Part shown: one piece after another, positions 1-9,724 of the stretch
Numbering within the stretch: position 1 is the stretch's first letter
Layout: every line of letters begins with the position of its first letter
Assembly: GCA_029251375.1 (NCBI GenBank)
Contig: JAQXDL010000018.1
Location: 122,399-186,398 of the forward strand
Length of the DNA: 64,000 bases
Source of the DNA: Pseudomonadales bacterium
GTDB lineage: Bacteria > Pseudomonadota > Gammaproteobacteria > Pseudomonadales > Azotimanducaceae
Reading direction: 5' to 3'
Program-made: the position numbers and the translations under genes
Notes under the pieces: model-generated
Seen by the model: the letters and a program-made list of their open reading frames with translations, nothing else
What the model was told of the DNA's origin: nothing
The model's database searches: none

Positions 1-417
1 TTAGGCAAGCTTGTTTGGAACTAAAACAGTCTTTTTGTTGTCTAGATTGAGTCGGTCGAGAAGAATAGGCATTTTACCTATTATACAAGGCTAATACGTC
101 GCGCAGAGATTGAATCGAACTCTCGGATGTGACAACATCAGCGCCTTTAAAAATGTGAGTCAAATAAGTAGTCGTTTTTAAGGCAGCTTAAGCGAATCAT
201 ATTAGGTAAAATTTTCAGCAAGATGCTGAAGTAACAAGCTAGTGGATATACGGTACGAACCATGTTGTCTTGGCTCAGAGGAACATAAATTTTTGTTTTT
301 CGAAAAAGCTGGTCAAAGTGGTCATGTTCAAGATTTAAAAATAGACGAATGCGCCCTAGGCGTTTTCTTATGAAAGTTTAGAAATTTCAAATTCAATAGC
401 ACTTGAGGAGACAATCT
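1..417. other. Upstream non-coding stretch before skp
   Basis: No convincing gene is visible on either strand in this stretch. A TAG at positions 2-4 could be the stop codon of a gene ending just outside the window; bamA usually precedes skp in gammaproteobacteria, but nothing here proves it. The gap to skp is unusually long for a bamA-skp operon, so skp may have its own promoter here. No clear -35/-10 pair was recognised. The ribosome binding site GAGGAG at 405-410 belongs to the next gene. Confidence 0.4.
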
Positions 418-939
418 GTGCCTATAAAACAATCTATCCTGGCAATTCTGGCGATATCGGTTTTGACCTTTACGTCATCTTTCGCATCAGCTGAAGTTAA
501 GATCGCTGTCGTTGACGTGCAGAACGCCATTCTTCAATCTGAAGAAGCCAAGCGTCTGTTAACGCAGATCCAAGAAGAATTTAAAGGCGAAGAAGATGAG
601 ATTCGTAAGATTCAGTCAGAAGCAGCAGCGCTGTTGGAACGAATGAACAAAGATGCTGATGTTATGAGCGATGCGGAGAAGCGTCGTCTGCAGCAGCAAA
701 TTGAATCAATGAATAACGACTTCGTCTATCTTAGACAGAAGCTACAGCGTCAGATTGAAGAGCGTCAGAAAGAACTATTCACTGGTATTGACAGCAAAAT
801 TCAAAAGGCCATCGAAGAGCTCGTTTTGTCTGAAGACTATGACATGATCCTTCCTCGTGCAGCCGCTCTTTATGTCACTGACCTTTACAACATTACGCGT
901 AAAGTGACAGAAAAGCTCAATCAGTTAGATGCTGAATAG
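418..939 (+). CDS. skp: Periplasmic chaperone Skp/OmpH family
   Basis: Periplasmic holdase that binds unfolded outer-membrane proteins on their way to the Bam complex. The 173-residue product starts with a signal peptide ending near Ala-Ser-Ala, followed by the family opening 'KIAVVDVQNAI'. A long Glu/Lys/Gln-rich helical region (about residues 45-125) matches the coiled-coil tentacles of Skp. I chose GTG at 418 because GAGGAG sits 7 nt upstream; an in-frame TTG at 403 would place the ribosome binding site inside the gene. Length agrees with E. coli Skp (161 residues). It lies upstream of lpxD as in other gammaproteobacteria, but a terminator separates the two. Confidence 0.9.
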   Translation: MPIKQSILAILAISVLTFTSSFASAEVKIAVVDVQNAILQSEEAKRLLTQIQEEFKGEEDEIRKIQSEAAALLERMNKDADVMSDAEKRRLQQQIESMNNDFVYLRQKLQRQIEERQKELFTGIDSKIQKAIEELVLSEDYDMILPRAAALYVTDLYNITRKVTEKLNQLDAE

Positions 940-1030
940 TAACGATCATTGTTCCACTAAACGGTTTGACTCATAGCCGTTGGAATATTTCGAGCGGATC
1001 ATGCCGATAATGATCCTTTGAATTAGAAAT

Positions 1031-1059
1031 TGGGGGTGCATTGCGACCCCCATTTTTTT
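1031..1059 (+). terminator. Rho-independent terminator between skp and lpxD
   Basis: A perfect 7-bp stem (TGGGGGT at 1031-1037 with ACCCCCA at 1046-1052) is followed directly by seven T residues. It would end or attenuate skp transcripts, so lpxD may have partly independent expression. Confidence 0.8.
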
Positions 1060-1084
1060 GTCTTAACCTGCTCGGAGGAGTGGC

Positions 1085-2110
1085 TTGAACTACACACTTG
1101 GTGAAATAGCTGAAAGGTTTAGTCTTGAGTTGCGTGGTAGCCCAACAATCCAAATCTCAGGCATCGCGAGTTTAGAAGATGCTTCGGCTGAGCAGTTGGC
1201 ATTCCTGTTTAATTCTACCTTTACCAAATCTTTGGCGGGCTCGCAGGCTGCCGCTATCGTTTTGTCGAAAAACGATGCGGCATCCACTGATAAACCAGTA
1301 CTTATTTGCGAACAACCACGCCTAGCATTAGCGCGCATAGCGACCCTGTTTGATTCAAGACCACTGTCCGATGAGCGTGTTCATGAAACGGCGTTTGTCG
1401 CGGCAACAGCGAGCTACGGTAGTCAAGTCTCTATTGGCGCAAACACAGTTGTTGAGTCAAATGCCAGAATTGATGCCAGATCAGAAATTGGTCCCGGTTG
1501 TTTCATTGGCGCGAATGTGAAAATTGGAGAAGGCGCTCAAATAGCGGCCAATGTCAGTATTTATCATGATGTTGAAATCGGTGAGCGGGTTGTCATTCAT
1601 AGTGGTGCAGTGCTTGGCGCTGATGGATTTGGGTTTGAGTTTGATGCTCAGACGGCCACTTTAGTTAAAGTGCCGCAGATTTATAGTGTACAGGTTGGTG
1701 ACGATGTCGAGATTGGTGCCGGTACGACGATCGATCGAGGTGCACTCCGGCATACGATTATTGGTAACGGGGTCAAACTCGATAACCAAGTCCAAATTGG
1801 ACACAATTCGCGTGTTGGCGACCATACGGCTATTTCGGGTTGCACTGCTGTTGCGGGGAGTACCACTATCGGCGCGTATTGTTTGATCGGTGGTGGTGTT
1901 GGGATCATAAATAACATCGAGATAGTTGATCAGGTCGAAGTGACAGCGATGTCGCTTGTCAGCCGATCAATTAAAGAAAAAGGCAGGTACTCGTCAGGAA
2001 CAGGTTTGATGTCTGGTACTCTATGGAAACGCAATATTGTGGGATTCTCTAAGTTGGACGAGCTGTTTAAGCGCGTTCGCTCTTTGGAGCGCCTGGAGAA
2101 GAAAAAATAA
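1085..2110 (+). CDS. lpxD: UDP-3-O-(3-hydroxyacyl)glucosamine N-acyltransferase LpxD
   Basis: Third step of lipid A synthesis: adds the second 3-hydroxyacyl chain, to the amino group of UDP-3-O-acyl-glucosamine. The 341-residue length matches the family. An N-terminal uridine-binding domain (about residues 1-100) precedes a long run of hexapeptide repeats (about 100-285) that forms the left-handed beta helix. The catalytic-region motif 'GADGFGFE' lies near residue 180 and 'QIGHNSRVG' near residue 240. The start is TTG at 1085 with GGAGGAG just upstream; the nearby GTG at 1080 is in another frame. The stop codon overlaps the fabZ start, so the two are translationally coupled. Confidence 0.95.
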   Translation: MNYTLGEIAERFSLELRGSPTIQISGIASLEDASAEQLAFLFNSTFTKSLAGSQAAAIVLSKNDAASTDKPVLICEQPRLALARIATLFDSRPLSDERVHETAFVAATASYGSQVSIGANTVVESNARIDARSEIGPGCFIGANVKIGEGAQIAANVSIYHDVEIGERVVIHSGAVLGADGFGFEFDAQTATLVKVPQIYSVQVGDDVEIGAGTTIDRGALRHTIIGNGVKLDNQVQIGHNSRVGDHTAISGCTAVAGSTTIGAYCLIGGGVGIINNIEIVDQVEVTAMSLVSRSIKEKGRYSSGTGLMSGTLWKRNIVGFSKLDELFKRVRSLERLEKKK

Positions 2111-2559
2111 TGGATGACTTCATGGACATTAACGAAATTTGCCAACTTCTTCCGCATCGATATCCTTTCTTGCTGGTTGATAGAGTTGTCGAGTTTGAAA
2201 CCGACAAGCGTATTGTGGCGATTAAAAACGTGACCATTAACGAGCCGCAGTTCAACGGACATTTTCCCGGAAACCCAGTTTTCCCAGGCGTTATGATCGT
2301 CGAAGCACTCGCGCAAGCGTCCGGAATTCTTGCTTTTAAGAGTCGTAACCGGACTTTGGCTGATGGGTATGTTTATTACCTGGCCGGTACTGATAAGACC
2401 AAGTTCAAACGATCAGTTGTACCGGGTGATCAAATGCGCCTTGAAGTTGAGATTACAAACCTCAGAAATCACTGGTTGAAAGCAACCGGCAAAGCTTATG
2501 TTGATGGCCAACTTGTCTGTTCGACCAACCTAACTTGTGCGGAACAGAAAGTTACCTAA
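2110..2559 (+). CDS. fabZ: 3-hydroxyacyl-[acyl-carrier-protein] dehydratase FabZ
   Basis: Dehydrates 3-hydroxyacyl-ACP in fatty acid elongation and competes with the Lpx acyltransferases for the same substrate, which explains its place among lpx genes. The 149-residue hot-dog-fold protein carries the N-terminal 'LLPHRYPFLLVDRV' motif and the catalytic pair His51 (in 'GHFPGNPVFPG') and Glu65 (in 'MIVEALAQ'). ATG at 2110 overlaps the lpxD stop; a second in-frame ATG at 2122 is possible. In E. coli lpxA comes next, but here lpxB follows directly. Confidence 0.95.
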   Translation: MDDFMDINEICQLLPHRYPFLLVDRVVEFETDKRIVAIKNVTINEPQFNGHFPGNPVFPGVMIVEALAQASGILAFKSRNRTLADGYVYYLAGTDKTKFKRSVVPGDQMRLEVEITNLRNHWLKATGKAYVDGQLVCSTNLTCAEQKVT

Positions 2560-2611
2560 CGCCCAAGCATACAACGGCAATTTAATTGTGCCAGGGAAGT
2601 CAGCGCTGAAC

Positions 2612-3811
2612 GTGTTGCAATCGGACTCATTAAATTCACAGGTTGTCGAAACTGACAAGCCGGTAATTTTTGCGCTGCTCGCGGGCGAGATTTCAGGTGA
2701 TAACCTTGGTGTCGATCTCATTCGAGGCTTGAAAGCGCAATTTCCTAAGGCTCGATTTGTTGGCATCGGTGGTCCTGCCATGATTTCAGAAGGTATGGAA
2801 TCTTGGTTCGACATTAGCCGGCTGTCAGTCAACGGCTTTGTTGATCCACTAAAACGCCTACCTGATCTGATCCACATTCTTCGCGAAATGAAGCGTAAAA
2901 CAATTGAAAGTGAAGCGTCGTGTTTCATCGGTATTGATTTCAATTTTTTTAATCTACTTCTTGAAGGCATGTTAAAAAAACAGGGTGTCAAGACTGTTCA
3001 CTATGTTTCCCCGACGGTATGGGCGTGGCGTAAAGGCCGAATAAAGAGCATTGCAAAAAAGGTCGATTTGATGCTGACGCTTTATCCGTTTGAACTGGAT
3101 ATATACAGAGAAAATGGCATTGATGCTGAGTTTGTTGGTCATCCAAAAGCCTACGAATATGATCCGTTAGATGGTGTTACCGGTCTGCCTGCGGCGCAGG
3201 AAAAATATGGCGTGTTACAGGCGAGCCATGTCGTCGCAATATTGCCCGGTTCTCGAAGCGGTGAGGTGACACATACTGGTCCCGACTTTCTTAGAGCGGC
3301 AATCATTGTTGCCCAAACACTTCCCGCTGCGATGTTTATCATTGCTGCAGCGAATGAAAAGAGAAAACAACAGATTGAGGCGCTCATCGAGCTCGAGGTC
3401 GATGCACAAAAAACTGCGTTGAAAGTAAGTGTTGTCACCGGTGATGCGAAAATGGTGATGCAGGCAGCGGATCTGGTGTTGGTTAACTCAGGTACTGCGA
3501 CGCTTGAAGCAATGCTGTTACGTAAGCCGATGGTTATGTCATATCGATTGGGTAAGTTCACCTATGCCATTATTTCAAGGCTGGTCACCACAGATTATTT
3601 TGCTTTACCGAATATCCTTAGCCAAAAGCCGCTTGTACCAGAGTATATTCAAGATGCAGCGACACCAGAGGTCTTGGCAGAAGCTATCATGACGTTGCTT
3701 AAGCAACCCAATAATGAGTTAAAAGCAGCATTCGATGAGATACATCAGGGGTTGAGAAAAAACTCCGGCGAAGTCGCAGCACAGGCAATCGCAAAACTAA
3801 TCGTTCGTTAA
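2612..3811 (+). CDS. lpxB: Lipid-A-disaccharide synthase LpxB
   Basis: Glycosyltransferase (GT19) that joins UDP-2,3-diacylglucosamine and lipid X into the lipid A disaccharide at the inner membrane. Recognised by '[12 protein letters not shown]' near the N terminus, '[12 protein letters not shown]' in the middle, and the UDP-binding region with 'LPGSRSGEV' and 'NSGTATLEA'. The reading frame is open from GTG 2537, which would overlap fabZ by 23 nt. I prefer GTG at 2612 (AGGGAAG about 12 nt upstream, 399 residues), because E. coli LpxB has only about 10 residues before the 'AGE' motif. GTG 2588 is another option. The lpxA gene normally found just upstream is absent. Confidence 0.92.
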   Translation: MLQSDSLNSQVVETDKPVIFALLAGEISGDNLGVDLIRGLKAQFPKARFVGIGGPAMISEGMESWFDISRLSVNGFVDPLKRLPDLIHILREMKRKTIESEASCFIGIDFNFFNLLLEGMLKKQGVKTVHYVSPTVWAWRKGRIKSIAKKVDLMLTLYPFELDIYRENGIDAEFVGHPKAYEYDPLDGVTGLPAAQEKYGVLQASHVVAILPGSRSGEVTHTGPDFLRAAIIVAQTLPAAMFIIAAANEKRKQQIEALIELEVDAQKTALKVSVVTGDAKMVMQAADLVLVNSGTATLEAMLLRKPMVMSYRLGKFTYAIISRLVTTDYFALPNILSQKPLVPEYIQDAATPEVLAEAIMTLLKQPNNELKAAFDEIHQGLRKNSGEVAAQAIAKLIVR

Positions 3812-3827
3812 TCTTTCGTTAATAGAA

Positions 3828-4424
3828 ATGGCACGCAATTCGAAATATAGAAAAGACCGTATCGCAGGCGTCGACGAGGTGGGTCGTGGTCCTCTTGCGG
3901 GTGCTGTGTTGGCGGCGGCGGTCATTCTTGACCCAGCAAATCCAATTGAGGGTTTAAAGGATTCAAAAGCGCTTACGGAAAAGCGCCGCATTGTGCTTGA
4001 TGAGGAGATCCGTCAGCGCGCGATAGCCTATTGCGTGGCAAGGGCTGAGGTACACGAAATCGATGCGATCAACATTCTGCACGCGAGTATGCTTGCGATG
4101 CAGCGAGCTGTAGCGGGTCTCAGTGTGAAGCCTGAATATGCAATAGTTGATGGTAATCGTAGCCCGGCATTTGAATGTCCCTCAGATTGGCTTATAAAGG
4201 GAGACACTAAACATGATTCGATTAAGGCCGCGTCCATCATTGCAAAAGTGGCTCGAGACCACGAGATGATTGAACTTGATGCTGTCTTTCCGCAATACGG
4301 CTTTGCGCAGCATAAGGGCTATCCGACACGCATGCATTTATCGGCGTTGAGTAAGTTTGGACCGACAGAAATTCATCGCATGTCTTTCCGGCCCTGCCGA
4401 GAAGCGCTGAAGCAAAATGAGTGA
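3828..4424 (+). CDS. rnhB: Ribonuclease HII
   Basis: Cleaves RNA in RNA-DNA hybrids and removes single ribonucleotides misincorporated in DNA. The 198-residue protein has the RNase HII signature '[14 protein letters not shown]' with the first catalytic Asp-Glu near residues 16-17, a second acidic residue in 'AIVDGNRS', and the '[20 protein letters not shown]' motif. The C-terminal 'HKGYPTRMH' motif is also typical. It starts 16 nt after lpxB, as in the E. coli lpxB-rnhB-dnaE order, though another gene separates it from dnaE here. Confidence 0.95.
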   Translation: MARNSKYRKDRIAGVDEVGRGPLAGAVLAAAVILDPANPIEGLKDSKALTEKRRIVLDEEIRQRAIAYCVARAEVHEIDAINILHASMLAMQRAVAGLSVKPEYAIVDGNRSPAFECPSDWLIKGDTKHDSIKAASIIAKVARDHEMIELDAVFPQYGFAQHKGYPTRMHLSALSKFGPTEIHRMSFRPCREALKQNE

Positions 4425-4491
4425 TTTCAGATAAGATATAAAGTGACGAAGCTGGTTGTTGAAGAATTTAACTTAAAGGAGAAAGAACGAA

Positions 4492-5724
4492 GTGGAAAAT
4501 CGAGAATTTGATGTCATCGTTTGGGGCGCCACCGGATTCACCGGACAACTTGTTGTTGAATACATGGCGAGTAAATATGGCTCAGATAGCGATTTAAAAT
4601 GGGCGGTTGCTGGACGAAATGCTGAAAAGCTGGCGGAGGTTGTCAATCAAAGAGCCGGTAGTTTTGCCGCAGATATTCCCCAGTTGATCGCCAACAGTGA
4701 TGACCCAGCTTCAATTAGTAACTTAGTCTCTCGGACAAAAGTCATCTGTGCCGTGGTCGGTCCCTATGCTCTATATGGTGAAGTGGTTGTTGCAGCTTGC
4801 GCCGAACATGGCACGCACTACTGTGACCTTACCGGTGAAGTGCAGTGGATGCGCAAAATGATTGATACCTATCAGTCCAAAGCTGAAGCCAGTGGTGCAA
4901 GGATCGTTCACACCTGCGGTTTCGATAGTATTCCTTCTGATATGGGTGTGTTTTATCTGCAAAAGAAAATGCAGGAAACTCATGGCTGTCACGCGTCGAC
5001 AGTGAAGTTTCGAGTTGGAGATACAAGCGGTGGCGTTAGTGGCGGCACGGTTGCGAGCATGATGAATATGATGGAGGAGGGCAAAGTTGATCCGTCTATC
5101 CTTGATTTGATCGCCGATCCGTATGCACTAAACCCACAGAATATGCCAACAGGTGAGGATGGTCCCGACCAGGCAGCTGCGATCTATGATGCGGACTTTA
5201 AGCAATGGACGGCGCCCTTCGTGATGGCCGCTATCAACACTCGGGTTGTAAGACGTAGTAATGCGTTGATGGATTACAAATATGGTAGTGAGTTTCGCTA
5301 TAGCGAATCGATGCTAATGGGTAACGGTCCTGGCGGCTATATAAAAGCATCGTTGGTTGCGGGCATGTCAGGTTTACTTATGTTGCTTACAGCATTTAAG
5401 CCAACACGTTCACTGCTGGCGCCATTGATGCCTTCACCGGGCGAAGGACCATCCGAGGAGGCGATTGCCAAAGGTTATTTTAATGTTGAGTTTTGCGGAA
5501 TAGCATCAGGCGAAAGCACCAAGAAGTTAAAAGTCACCGTGACCGGTGATCGTGATCCTGGCTACGGCGCCACATCTAAAATGTTGGCTGAAAGCGCCGT
5601 GTGTCTTGCTAAGGATAGTTTGAGTGTTGCCGGCGGAATTTGGACACCTTCAACTGCGATGGGTGATTTACTGCTGGATCGATTAGAAGAAAACGCAGGT
5701 ATGCAGTTTACCGTCTCTGAATAG
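4492..5724 (+). CDS. Saccharopine dehydrogenase-like NAD(P)-binding oxidoreductase
   Basis: The 410-residue product opens with a Rossmann motif, 'DVIVWGATGFTGQLVVEYM', followed by 'WAVAGRNAEKL', as in the saccharopine-dehydrogenase-like / trans-acting enoyl reductase family. A 'HTCGFDSIPSDMGVF' motif follows near residue 140. Members act on lipids or remain uncharacterised, so the substrate is unknown; lysine metabolism is not implied. GTG at 4492 is preceded by AAAGGAG about 10 nt upstream. The gene interrupts the usual rnhB-dnaE order, suggesting a later insertion. A short hydrophobic stretch (about residues 280-300) near 'GGYIKASLVAGMSGLLMLL' may contact the membrane. Confidence 0.8.
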   Translation: MENREFDVIVWGATGFTGQLVVEYMASKYGSDSDLKWAVAGRNAEKLAEVVNQRAGSFAADIPQLIANSDDPASISNLVSRTKVICAVVGPYALYGEVVVAACAEHGTHYCDLTGEVQWMRKMIDTYQSKAEASGARIVHTCGFDSIPSDMGVFYLQKKMQETHGCHASTVKFRVGDTSGGVSGGTVASMMNMMEEGKVDPSILDLIADPYALNPQNMPTGEDGPDQAAAIYDADFKQWTAPFVMAAINTRVVRRSNALMDYKYGSEFRYSESMLMGNGPGGYIKASLVAGMSGLLMLLTAFKPTRSLLAPLMPSPGEGPSEEAIAKGYFNVEFCGIASGESTKKLKVTVTGDRDPGYGATSKMLAESAVCLAKDSLSVAGGIWTPSTAMGDLLLDRLEENAGMQFTVSE

Positions 5725-6135
5725 ATTGTTTGTCGGCAACGAAGCTGACATTTTGTGTTTGATTGAATATCGGCTCGAAGGGTTGTTCTGCGGGAGACGG
5801 ACGGGCACCGCATTTATTATGCGAGTGCCGTTTCGTAATGGAGAAGATTTACCCCAAGCGATAGGTCAATAGGGCCTCTGCGTAAAGCCGTTGCCGTGAA
5901 ACCAGTGTCTATAATTATTGCCTCCGCATGACTTCTTAGGATGAAAAACGCATTTGTAGCCGAAGTCGGCTTGCATGTCAGTCTGTGTCAGGTGATACGA
6001 ATATCCAAGCCCCGTTGAAGTCTCAAGGTTTTTCAGTTTTCGGCTTGCAGCAGCGGGATTTGTTTCGTTTGATTTTGACATCCGTTACTATGGACGCACA
6101 ATTCGAATCTACTTTGGAAAATAAAAACTCACTCA
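5725..6135. other. Intergenic region upstream of dnaE with an imperfect hairpin
   Basis: No supported gene lies in these 411 bases; short open frames overlapping dnaE do not resemble known proteins. An imperfect hairpin at about 5804-5829 (GGCAC...GCAT pairing with ATGC...GTGCC) is followed by only three T residues and may be a weak terminator for the gene ending at 5724. The dnaE promoter probably lies here, but no clear consensus pair was identified. Confidence 0.4.
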
Positions 6136-9100
6136 ATGAGTCAACCCTTCGCACACCTACGTATCCATTCAGAATATTCCGTCAGCGATGGCATTGTTCG
6201 GATTAAACCCCTAGCAAAAGAAGCCGCCTCGATGGGCATGCCGGCTCTGGCAATTACTGACAACAACAACATGTATGCGTTGGTGAAATTTTACAATGCA
6301 GTCAATGCGACGGGTGTAAAGCCTATCGTCGGTTGCGATGTCTGGGTCTGTGCAGAAGCCGAGGACGATGCACCGACGCCGCTCGTGCTGCTGGCTAAAA
6401 CAACCCAAGGCTATCGTAATCTGACGGAACTGCTGTCACGTGGCTACCAGGAAGGTCAACATCTAGGTAAGGCGCTGCTGCAGCGACAGTGGATTGAAGA
6501 AAAAGCAGAAGGGCTTATTGCACTTTCTGCCGGCGGCGAAGGCGAGATTGGCAGGGCGTTGTTGGCAGGTAAACAAACATTGGCCAAAGATCTAGCGCTT
6601 TATTGGATGTCTGTTTTTAAAGATAGTTTTTATCTTGAATTGCACCGTACCGGTCGAGCCGGTGAAGAAGATCATGTCCATAAGGCCGTTGATCTTGCCT
6701 TATCCTTAGATTGTCCGGTTGTTGCGACAAATGATGTCAGATTTCAAAATCAGGATGAATTCGAAGCCCACGAAGTCAGAGTGTGTATTCACGATAGTCG
6801 CACGCTGGATGATCCAAGGCGCGAAGAGCGTTACTCCGACCAGCAGTACTTAAAGACACCCGAAGAAATGTGTGCCTTGTTCGAGGACATACCCGAAGCC
6901 ATTGAGAATACCATTGAGATAGCCCGTCGTTGTAATGTGACCATCGATCTTGGCAATTATTATTTGCCGGAGTATCCGATTCCAGAGGGTTATACGACTG
7001 AATCGTTTTTCTGTGAAGTGTCCGAAAATGGCATGGACGATCGACTCGTCAACATTCTCGATAAGAATGCCGATGATTATGAGGCTCGTTATCAGATATA
7101 TCGCGATCGGCTAAAATTCGAGCTCGATGTTATTAATAATATGGGATTCCCCGGCTACTTCCTTATCGTCATGGAATTTATTCAGTGGGCCAAAGATAAT
7201 GATATTCCCGTCGGCCCCGGACGGGGTTCAGGCGCCGGATCTTTAGTCGCCTATGCGCTTATGATCACAGACGTTGATCCGATTGAATATGATTTGTTGT
7301 TCGAGCGATTTCTAAATCCTGAGCGAGTTTCATTGCCTGACTTTGATATTGATTTCTGCATGGATGGCCGAGATCGTGTCATTCAACACGTCATGGATCG
7401 CTATGGCCGAGACGCGGTTTCTCAGATCATTACTTTTGGTACCTTGGCGGCGAAGGCTGTTGTGCGCGACGTTGCGCGAGTCCAGGGCAAACCCTATTCA
7501 CTGGGTGACAAAATATCGAAATTAATACCTTTCGACCCAGGCATCACACTTCAGAAAGCCATGGAAGAGGAGCCATTGTTACGTGAGTTTATTTCGCAAA
7601 GTGAAGAGGCGGAAGAAATCATGGAAATGGCCTTCAAGTTAGAAGGCATTACTCGAAATGTGGGCAAGCATGCGGGTGGTGTTGTCATCGCGCCCACTAG
7701 AATTACGGATTTTTCGCCGATCTATTGTGATGAATCCGGCGGGCTTATTACGCAGTTTGATAAAGACGATGTTGAGAAGGCAGGGCTCGTTAAGTTCGAC
7801 TTCCTTGGCCTGCGAACATTGACGATCATCGACAATGCAGTGAAAAGTATTAACGCTCGAAGAGAATCCACCAATCAAGACAGTATTGATATCGACCGTA
7901 TTCCGCTTGAAGATCCTGCGATTTATCAAAATCTGCGGGATGCAAAAACAACCGCTGTTTTTCAGCTGGAATCACGGGGTATGAAGGACCTGATGAAGCA
8001 GGTTAAACCGTCGCGATTTGGCGATGTTGTTGCCTTGGTTGCGCTGTTCAGACCGGGCCCGCTGGAACTTGCACCTGACTTTATTCGTCGCAAGAGTGGT
8101 GAAGACGAAGTCGACTATTTGCATCCGTCACTCGAGCGAGTCCTCGATGGCACTTATGGCGTTATGCTCTATCAGGAGCAGGTGATGCAGATTGCTCAGA
8201 TTCTTGCTGGCTACTCATTGGCGGATGCTGATTTACTGCGGCGCGCCATGGGTAAGAAGAAACCCGAAGAGATGGCGAAGCAGCGTGATAGCTTTCTTAA
8301 GGGCGCAACTGAAAACGGTGTCGAATCAAAACAGGCGGACCATATATTTAGTCTGATGGAAAAATTTGCGGGGTATGGTTTCAACAAGCCTCACTCTGTT
8401 GCCTATGCCTTGATTGCTTATCAGACAGCATGGTTAAAACATTATTACCCAGCCGATTTTATGGCGGCAGTACTGTCTGCTGATATGCAAACAACAGACA
8501 AGGTCGTCACAAACGTTGAAGAATGCCGAGAAATTGATGTTGAGCTCTCTCCACCGGATGTTAATCGCGGTGCTTTTCGGTTTGTCGCTGATACGGATAA
8601 ATCGATTATCTACGGTTTAGGTGCAATCAAGGGGTTAGGTGAAGGTCCGATCGACGACATCGTTGAGAATCGAGGCATGGCTGGAACCTATGGCGACTTG
8701 TACGAGCTCTGTGATCGAATCGACTCTCGAAAAGTTAATAAGAAAGCCATCGATGGGCTTATTGGTTCAGGTGCGCTGGATGAATTGGTGACTTTTGAAG
8801 GGCAGACCGAAGCGGAATCAACAATTGATTTCAAGCGTGCATTACTTCGAGTCAATCGAGAAGCCGCGGTGAAAACGGCCGAGCAAAATGCGAGGAACAA
8901 AGATGGTGGTCTGATGGATCTTTTTGGCGACAGTATTTCCAGCGGTCAAAATGACACATCGCCCTACAGCCAAATTGATACTGTTCGAAGTCTCACTATC
9001 AAACAACGGTTGGATCTGGAAAAAGAAACCTTAGGTCTTTATCTAACGGGTCATCCGCTGGATCCTTACATTGGCGAGCTTAGAAAACTGCCAACAACAC

Positions 9101-9642
9101 GCATTGCTGATTTGCGCATCGGCAAAGATGAGCAGTGGGTCGTTGGTTTGATTGTTGCTATTCGAACCATGAAGTCGCGCAAGGGTGAAACCATTGCTTT
9201 CATCACTCTTGATGATAAGACCGGTCGCGTTGATCTAGCGATTTTCGCAGATCTGTATGAGATTAATCACGGAAAACTGGCTAAGGATGGTATCGTTTTT
9301 TGCAAAGGTGCCACGAGTCTAGATGAATTTTCAGGTGGTATCAAAATGAGAGCAACGGAAGTTTGCGACTGGATTGATGCGCGTGAGAAATGGGCAAGGC
9401 AGTTAAAGGTCAGTTTGACTCGTTGCGAGTTGGATAAGAATTTTGCTGTTGAATTGGCAGGTATCCTTGCCCCCTTTAAGGGCAGGCCGGGTCGAGGCTG
9501 TCAGGTATCGATCGACTACGTGAGGGATGAGGCAAGCGTCGATATTAGTCTCGGAGATGCCTGGCGCGTATCGCCTGATGATGACCTGATTCAAACCTTA
9601 AAAGATCACTATGGCAATGAAAGAGTGGTGTTGGATTACTAG
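6136..9642 (+). CDS. dnaE: DNA polymerase III alpha subunit DnaE
   Basis: Catalytic subunit of the replicative DNA polymerase. At 1168 residues it matches DnaE1 (E. coli 1160). It has an N-terminal PHP domain opening with 'HLRIHSEYSVSDG', the polymerase palm with 'GPGRGSGAGSLVAYAL' and the catalytic aspartates in 'LPDFDIDFCMDGRD' near residue 400, then 'FNKPHSVAYALIAYQTAWLK', a helix-hairpin-helix region, and a C-terminal OB fold around residues 1000-1080. ATG at 6136 gives the standard N terminus, although no strong ribosome binding site precedes it. accA, the usual downstream neighbour, is not present. Confidence 0.97.
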   Translation: MSQPFAHLRIHSEYSVSDGIVRIKPLAKEAASMGMPALAITDNNNMYALVKFYNAVNATGVKPIVGCDVWVCAEAEDDAPTPLVLLAKTTQGYRNLTELLSRGYQEGQHLGKALLQRQWIEEKAEGLIALSAGGEGEIGRALLAGKQTLAKDLALYWMSVFKDSFYLELHRTGRAGEEDHVHKAVDLALSLDCPVVATNDVRFQNQDEFEAHEVRVCIHDSRTLDDPRREERYSDQQYLKTPEEMCALFEDIPEAIENTIEIARRCNVTIDLGNYYLPEYPIPEGYTTESFFCEVSENGMDDRLVNILDKNADDYEARYQIYRDRLKFELDVINNMGFPGYFLIVMEFIQWAKDNDIPVGPGRGSGAGSLVAYALMITDVDPIEYDLLFERFLNPERVSLPDFDIDFCMDGRDRVIQHVMDRYGRDAVSQIITFGTLAAKAVVRDVARVQGKPYSLGDKISKLIPFDPGITLQKAMEEEPLLREFISQSEEAEEIMEMAFKLEGITRNVGKHAGGVVIAPTRITDFSPIYCDESGGLITQFDKDDVEKAGLVKFDFLGLRTLTIIDNAVKSINARRESTNQDSIDIDRIPLEDPAIYQNLRDAKTTAVFQLESRGMKDLMKQVKPSRFGDVVALVALFRPGPLELAPDFIRRKSGEDEVDYLHPSLERVLDGTYGVMLYQEQVMQIAQILAGYSLADADLLRRAMGKKKPEEMAKQRDSFLKGATENGVESKQADHIFSLMEKFAGYGFNKPHSVAYALIAYQTAWLKHYYPADFMAAVLSADMQTTDKVVTNVEECREIDVELSPPDVNRGAFRFVADTDKSIIYGLGAIKGLGEGPIDDIVENRGMAGTYGDLYELCDRIDSRKVNKKAIDGLIGSGALDELVTFEGQTEAESTIDFKRALLRVNREAAVKTAEQNARNKDGGLMDLFGDSISSGQNDTSPYSQIDTVRSLTIKQRLDLEKETLGLYLTGHPLDPYIGELRKLPTTRIADLRIGKDEQWVVGLIVAIRTMKSRKGETIAFITLDDKTGRVDLAIFADLYEINHGKLAKDGIVFCKGATSLDEFSGGIKMRATEVCDWIDAREKWARQLKVSLTRCELDKNFAVELAGILAPFKGRPGRGCQVSIDYVRDEASVDISLGDAWRVSPDDDLIQTLKDHYGNERVVLDY

Positions 9643-9724
9643 CATTCGTAATCTGCACGTTGATTACACGCGCAGCGCTTTCACTGCAATTGCACAGCAA
9701 CGATACAGCGGCAATGAATATTAA

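Noticed and set aside
5985..6206. 73-codon open frame before and into dnaE
   Set aside because: It overlaps the conserved dnaE N terminus in another frame and has no similarity or ribosome binding site.
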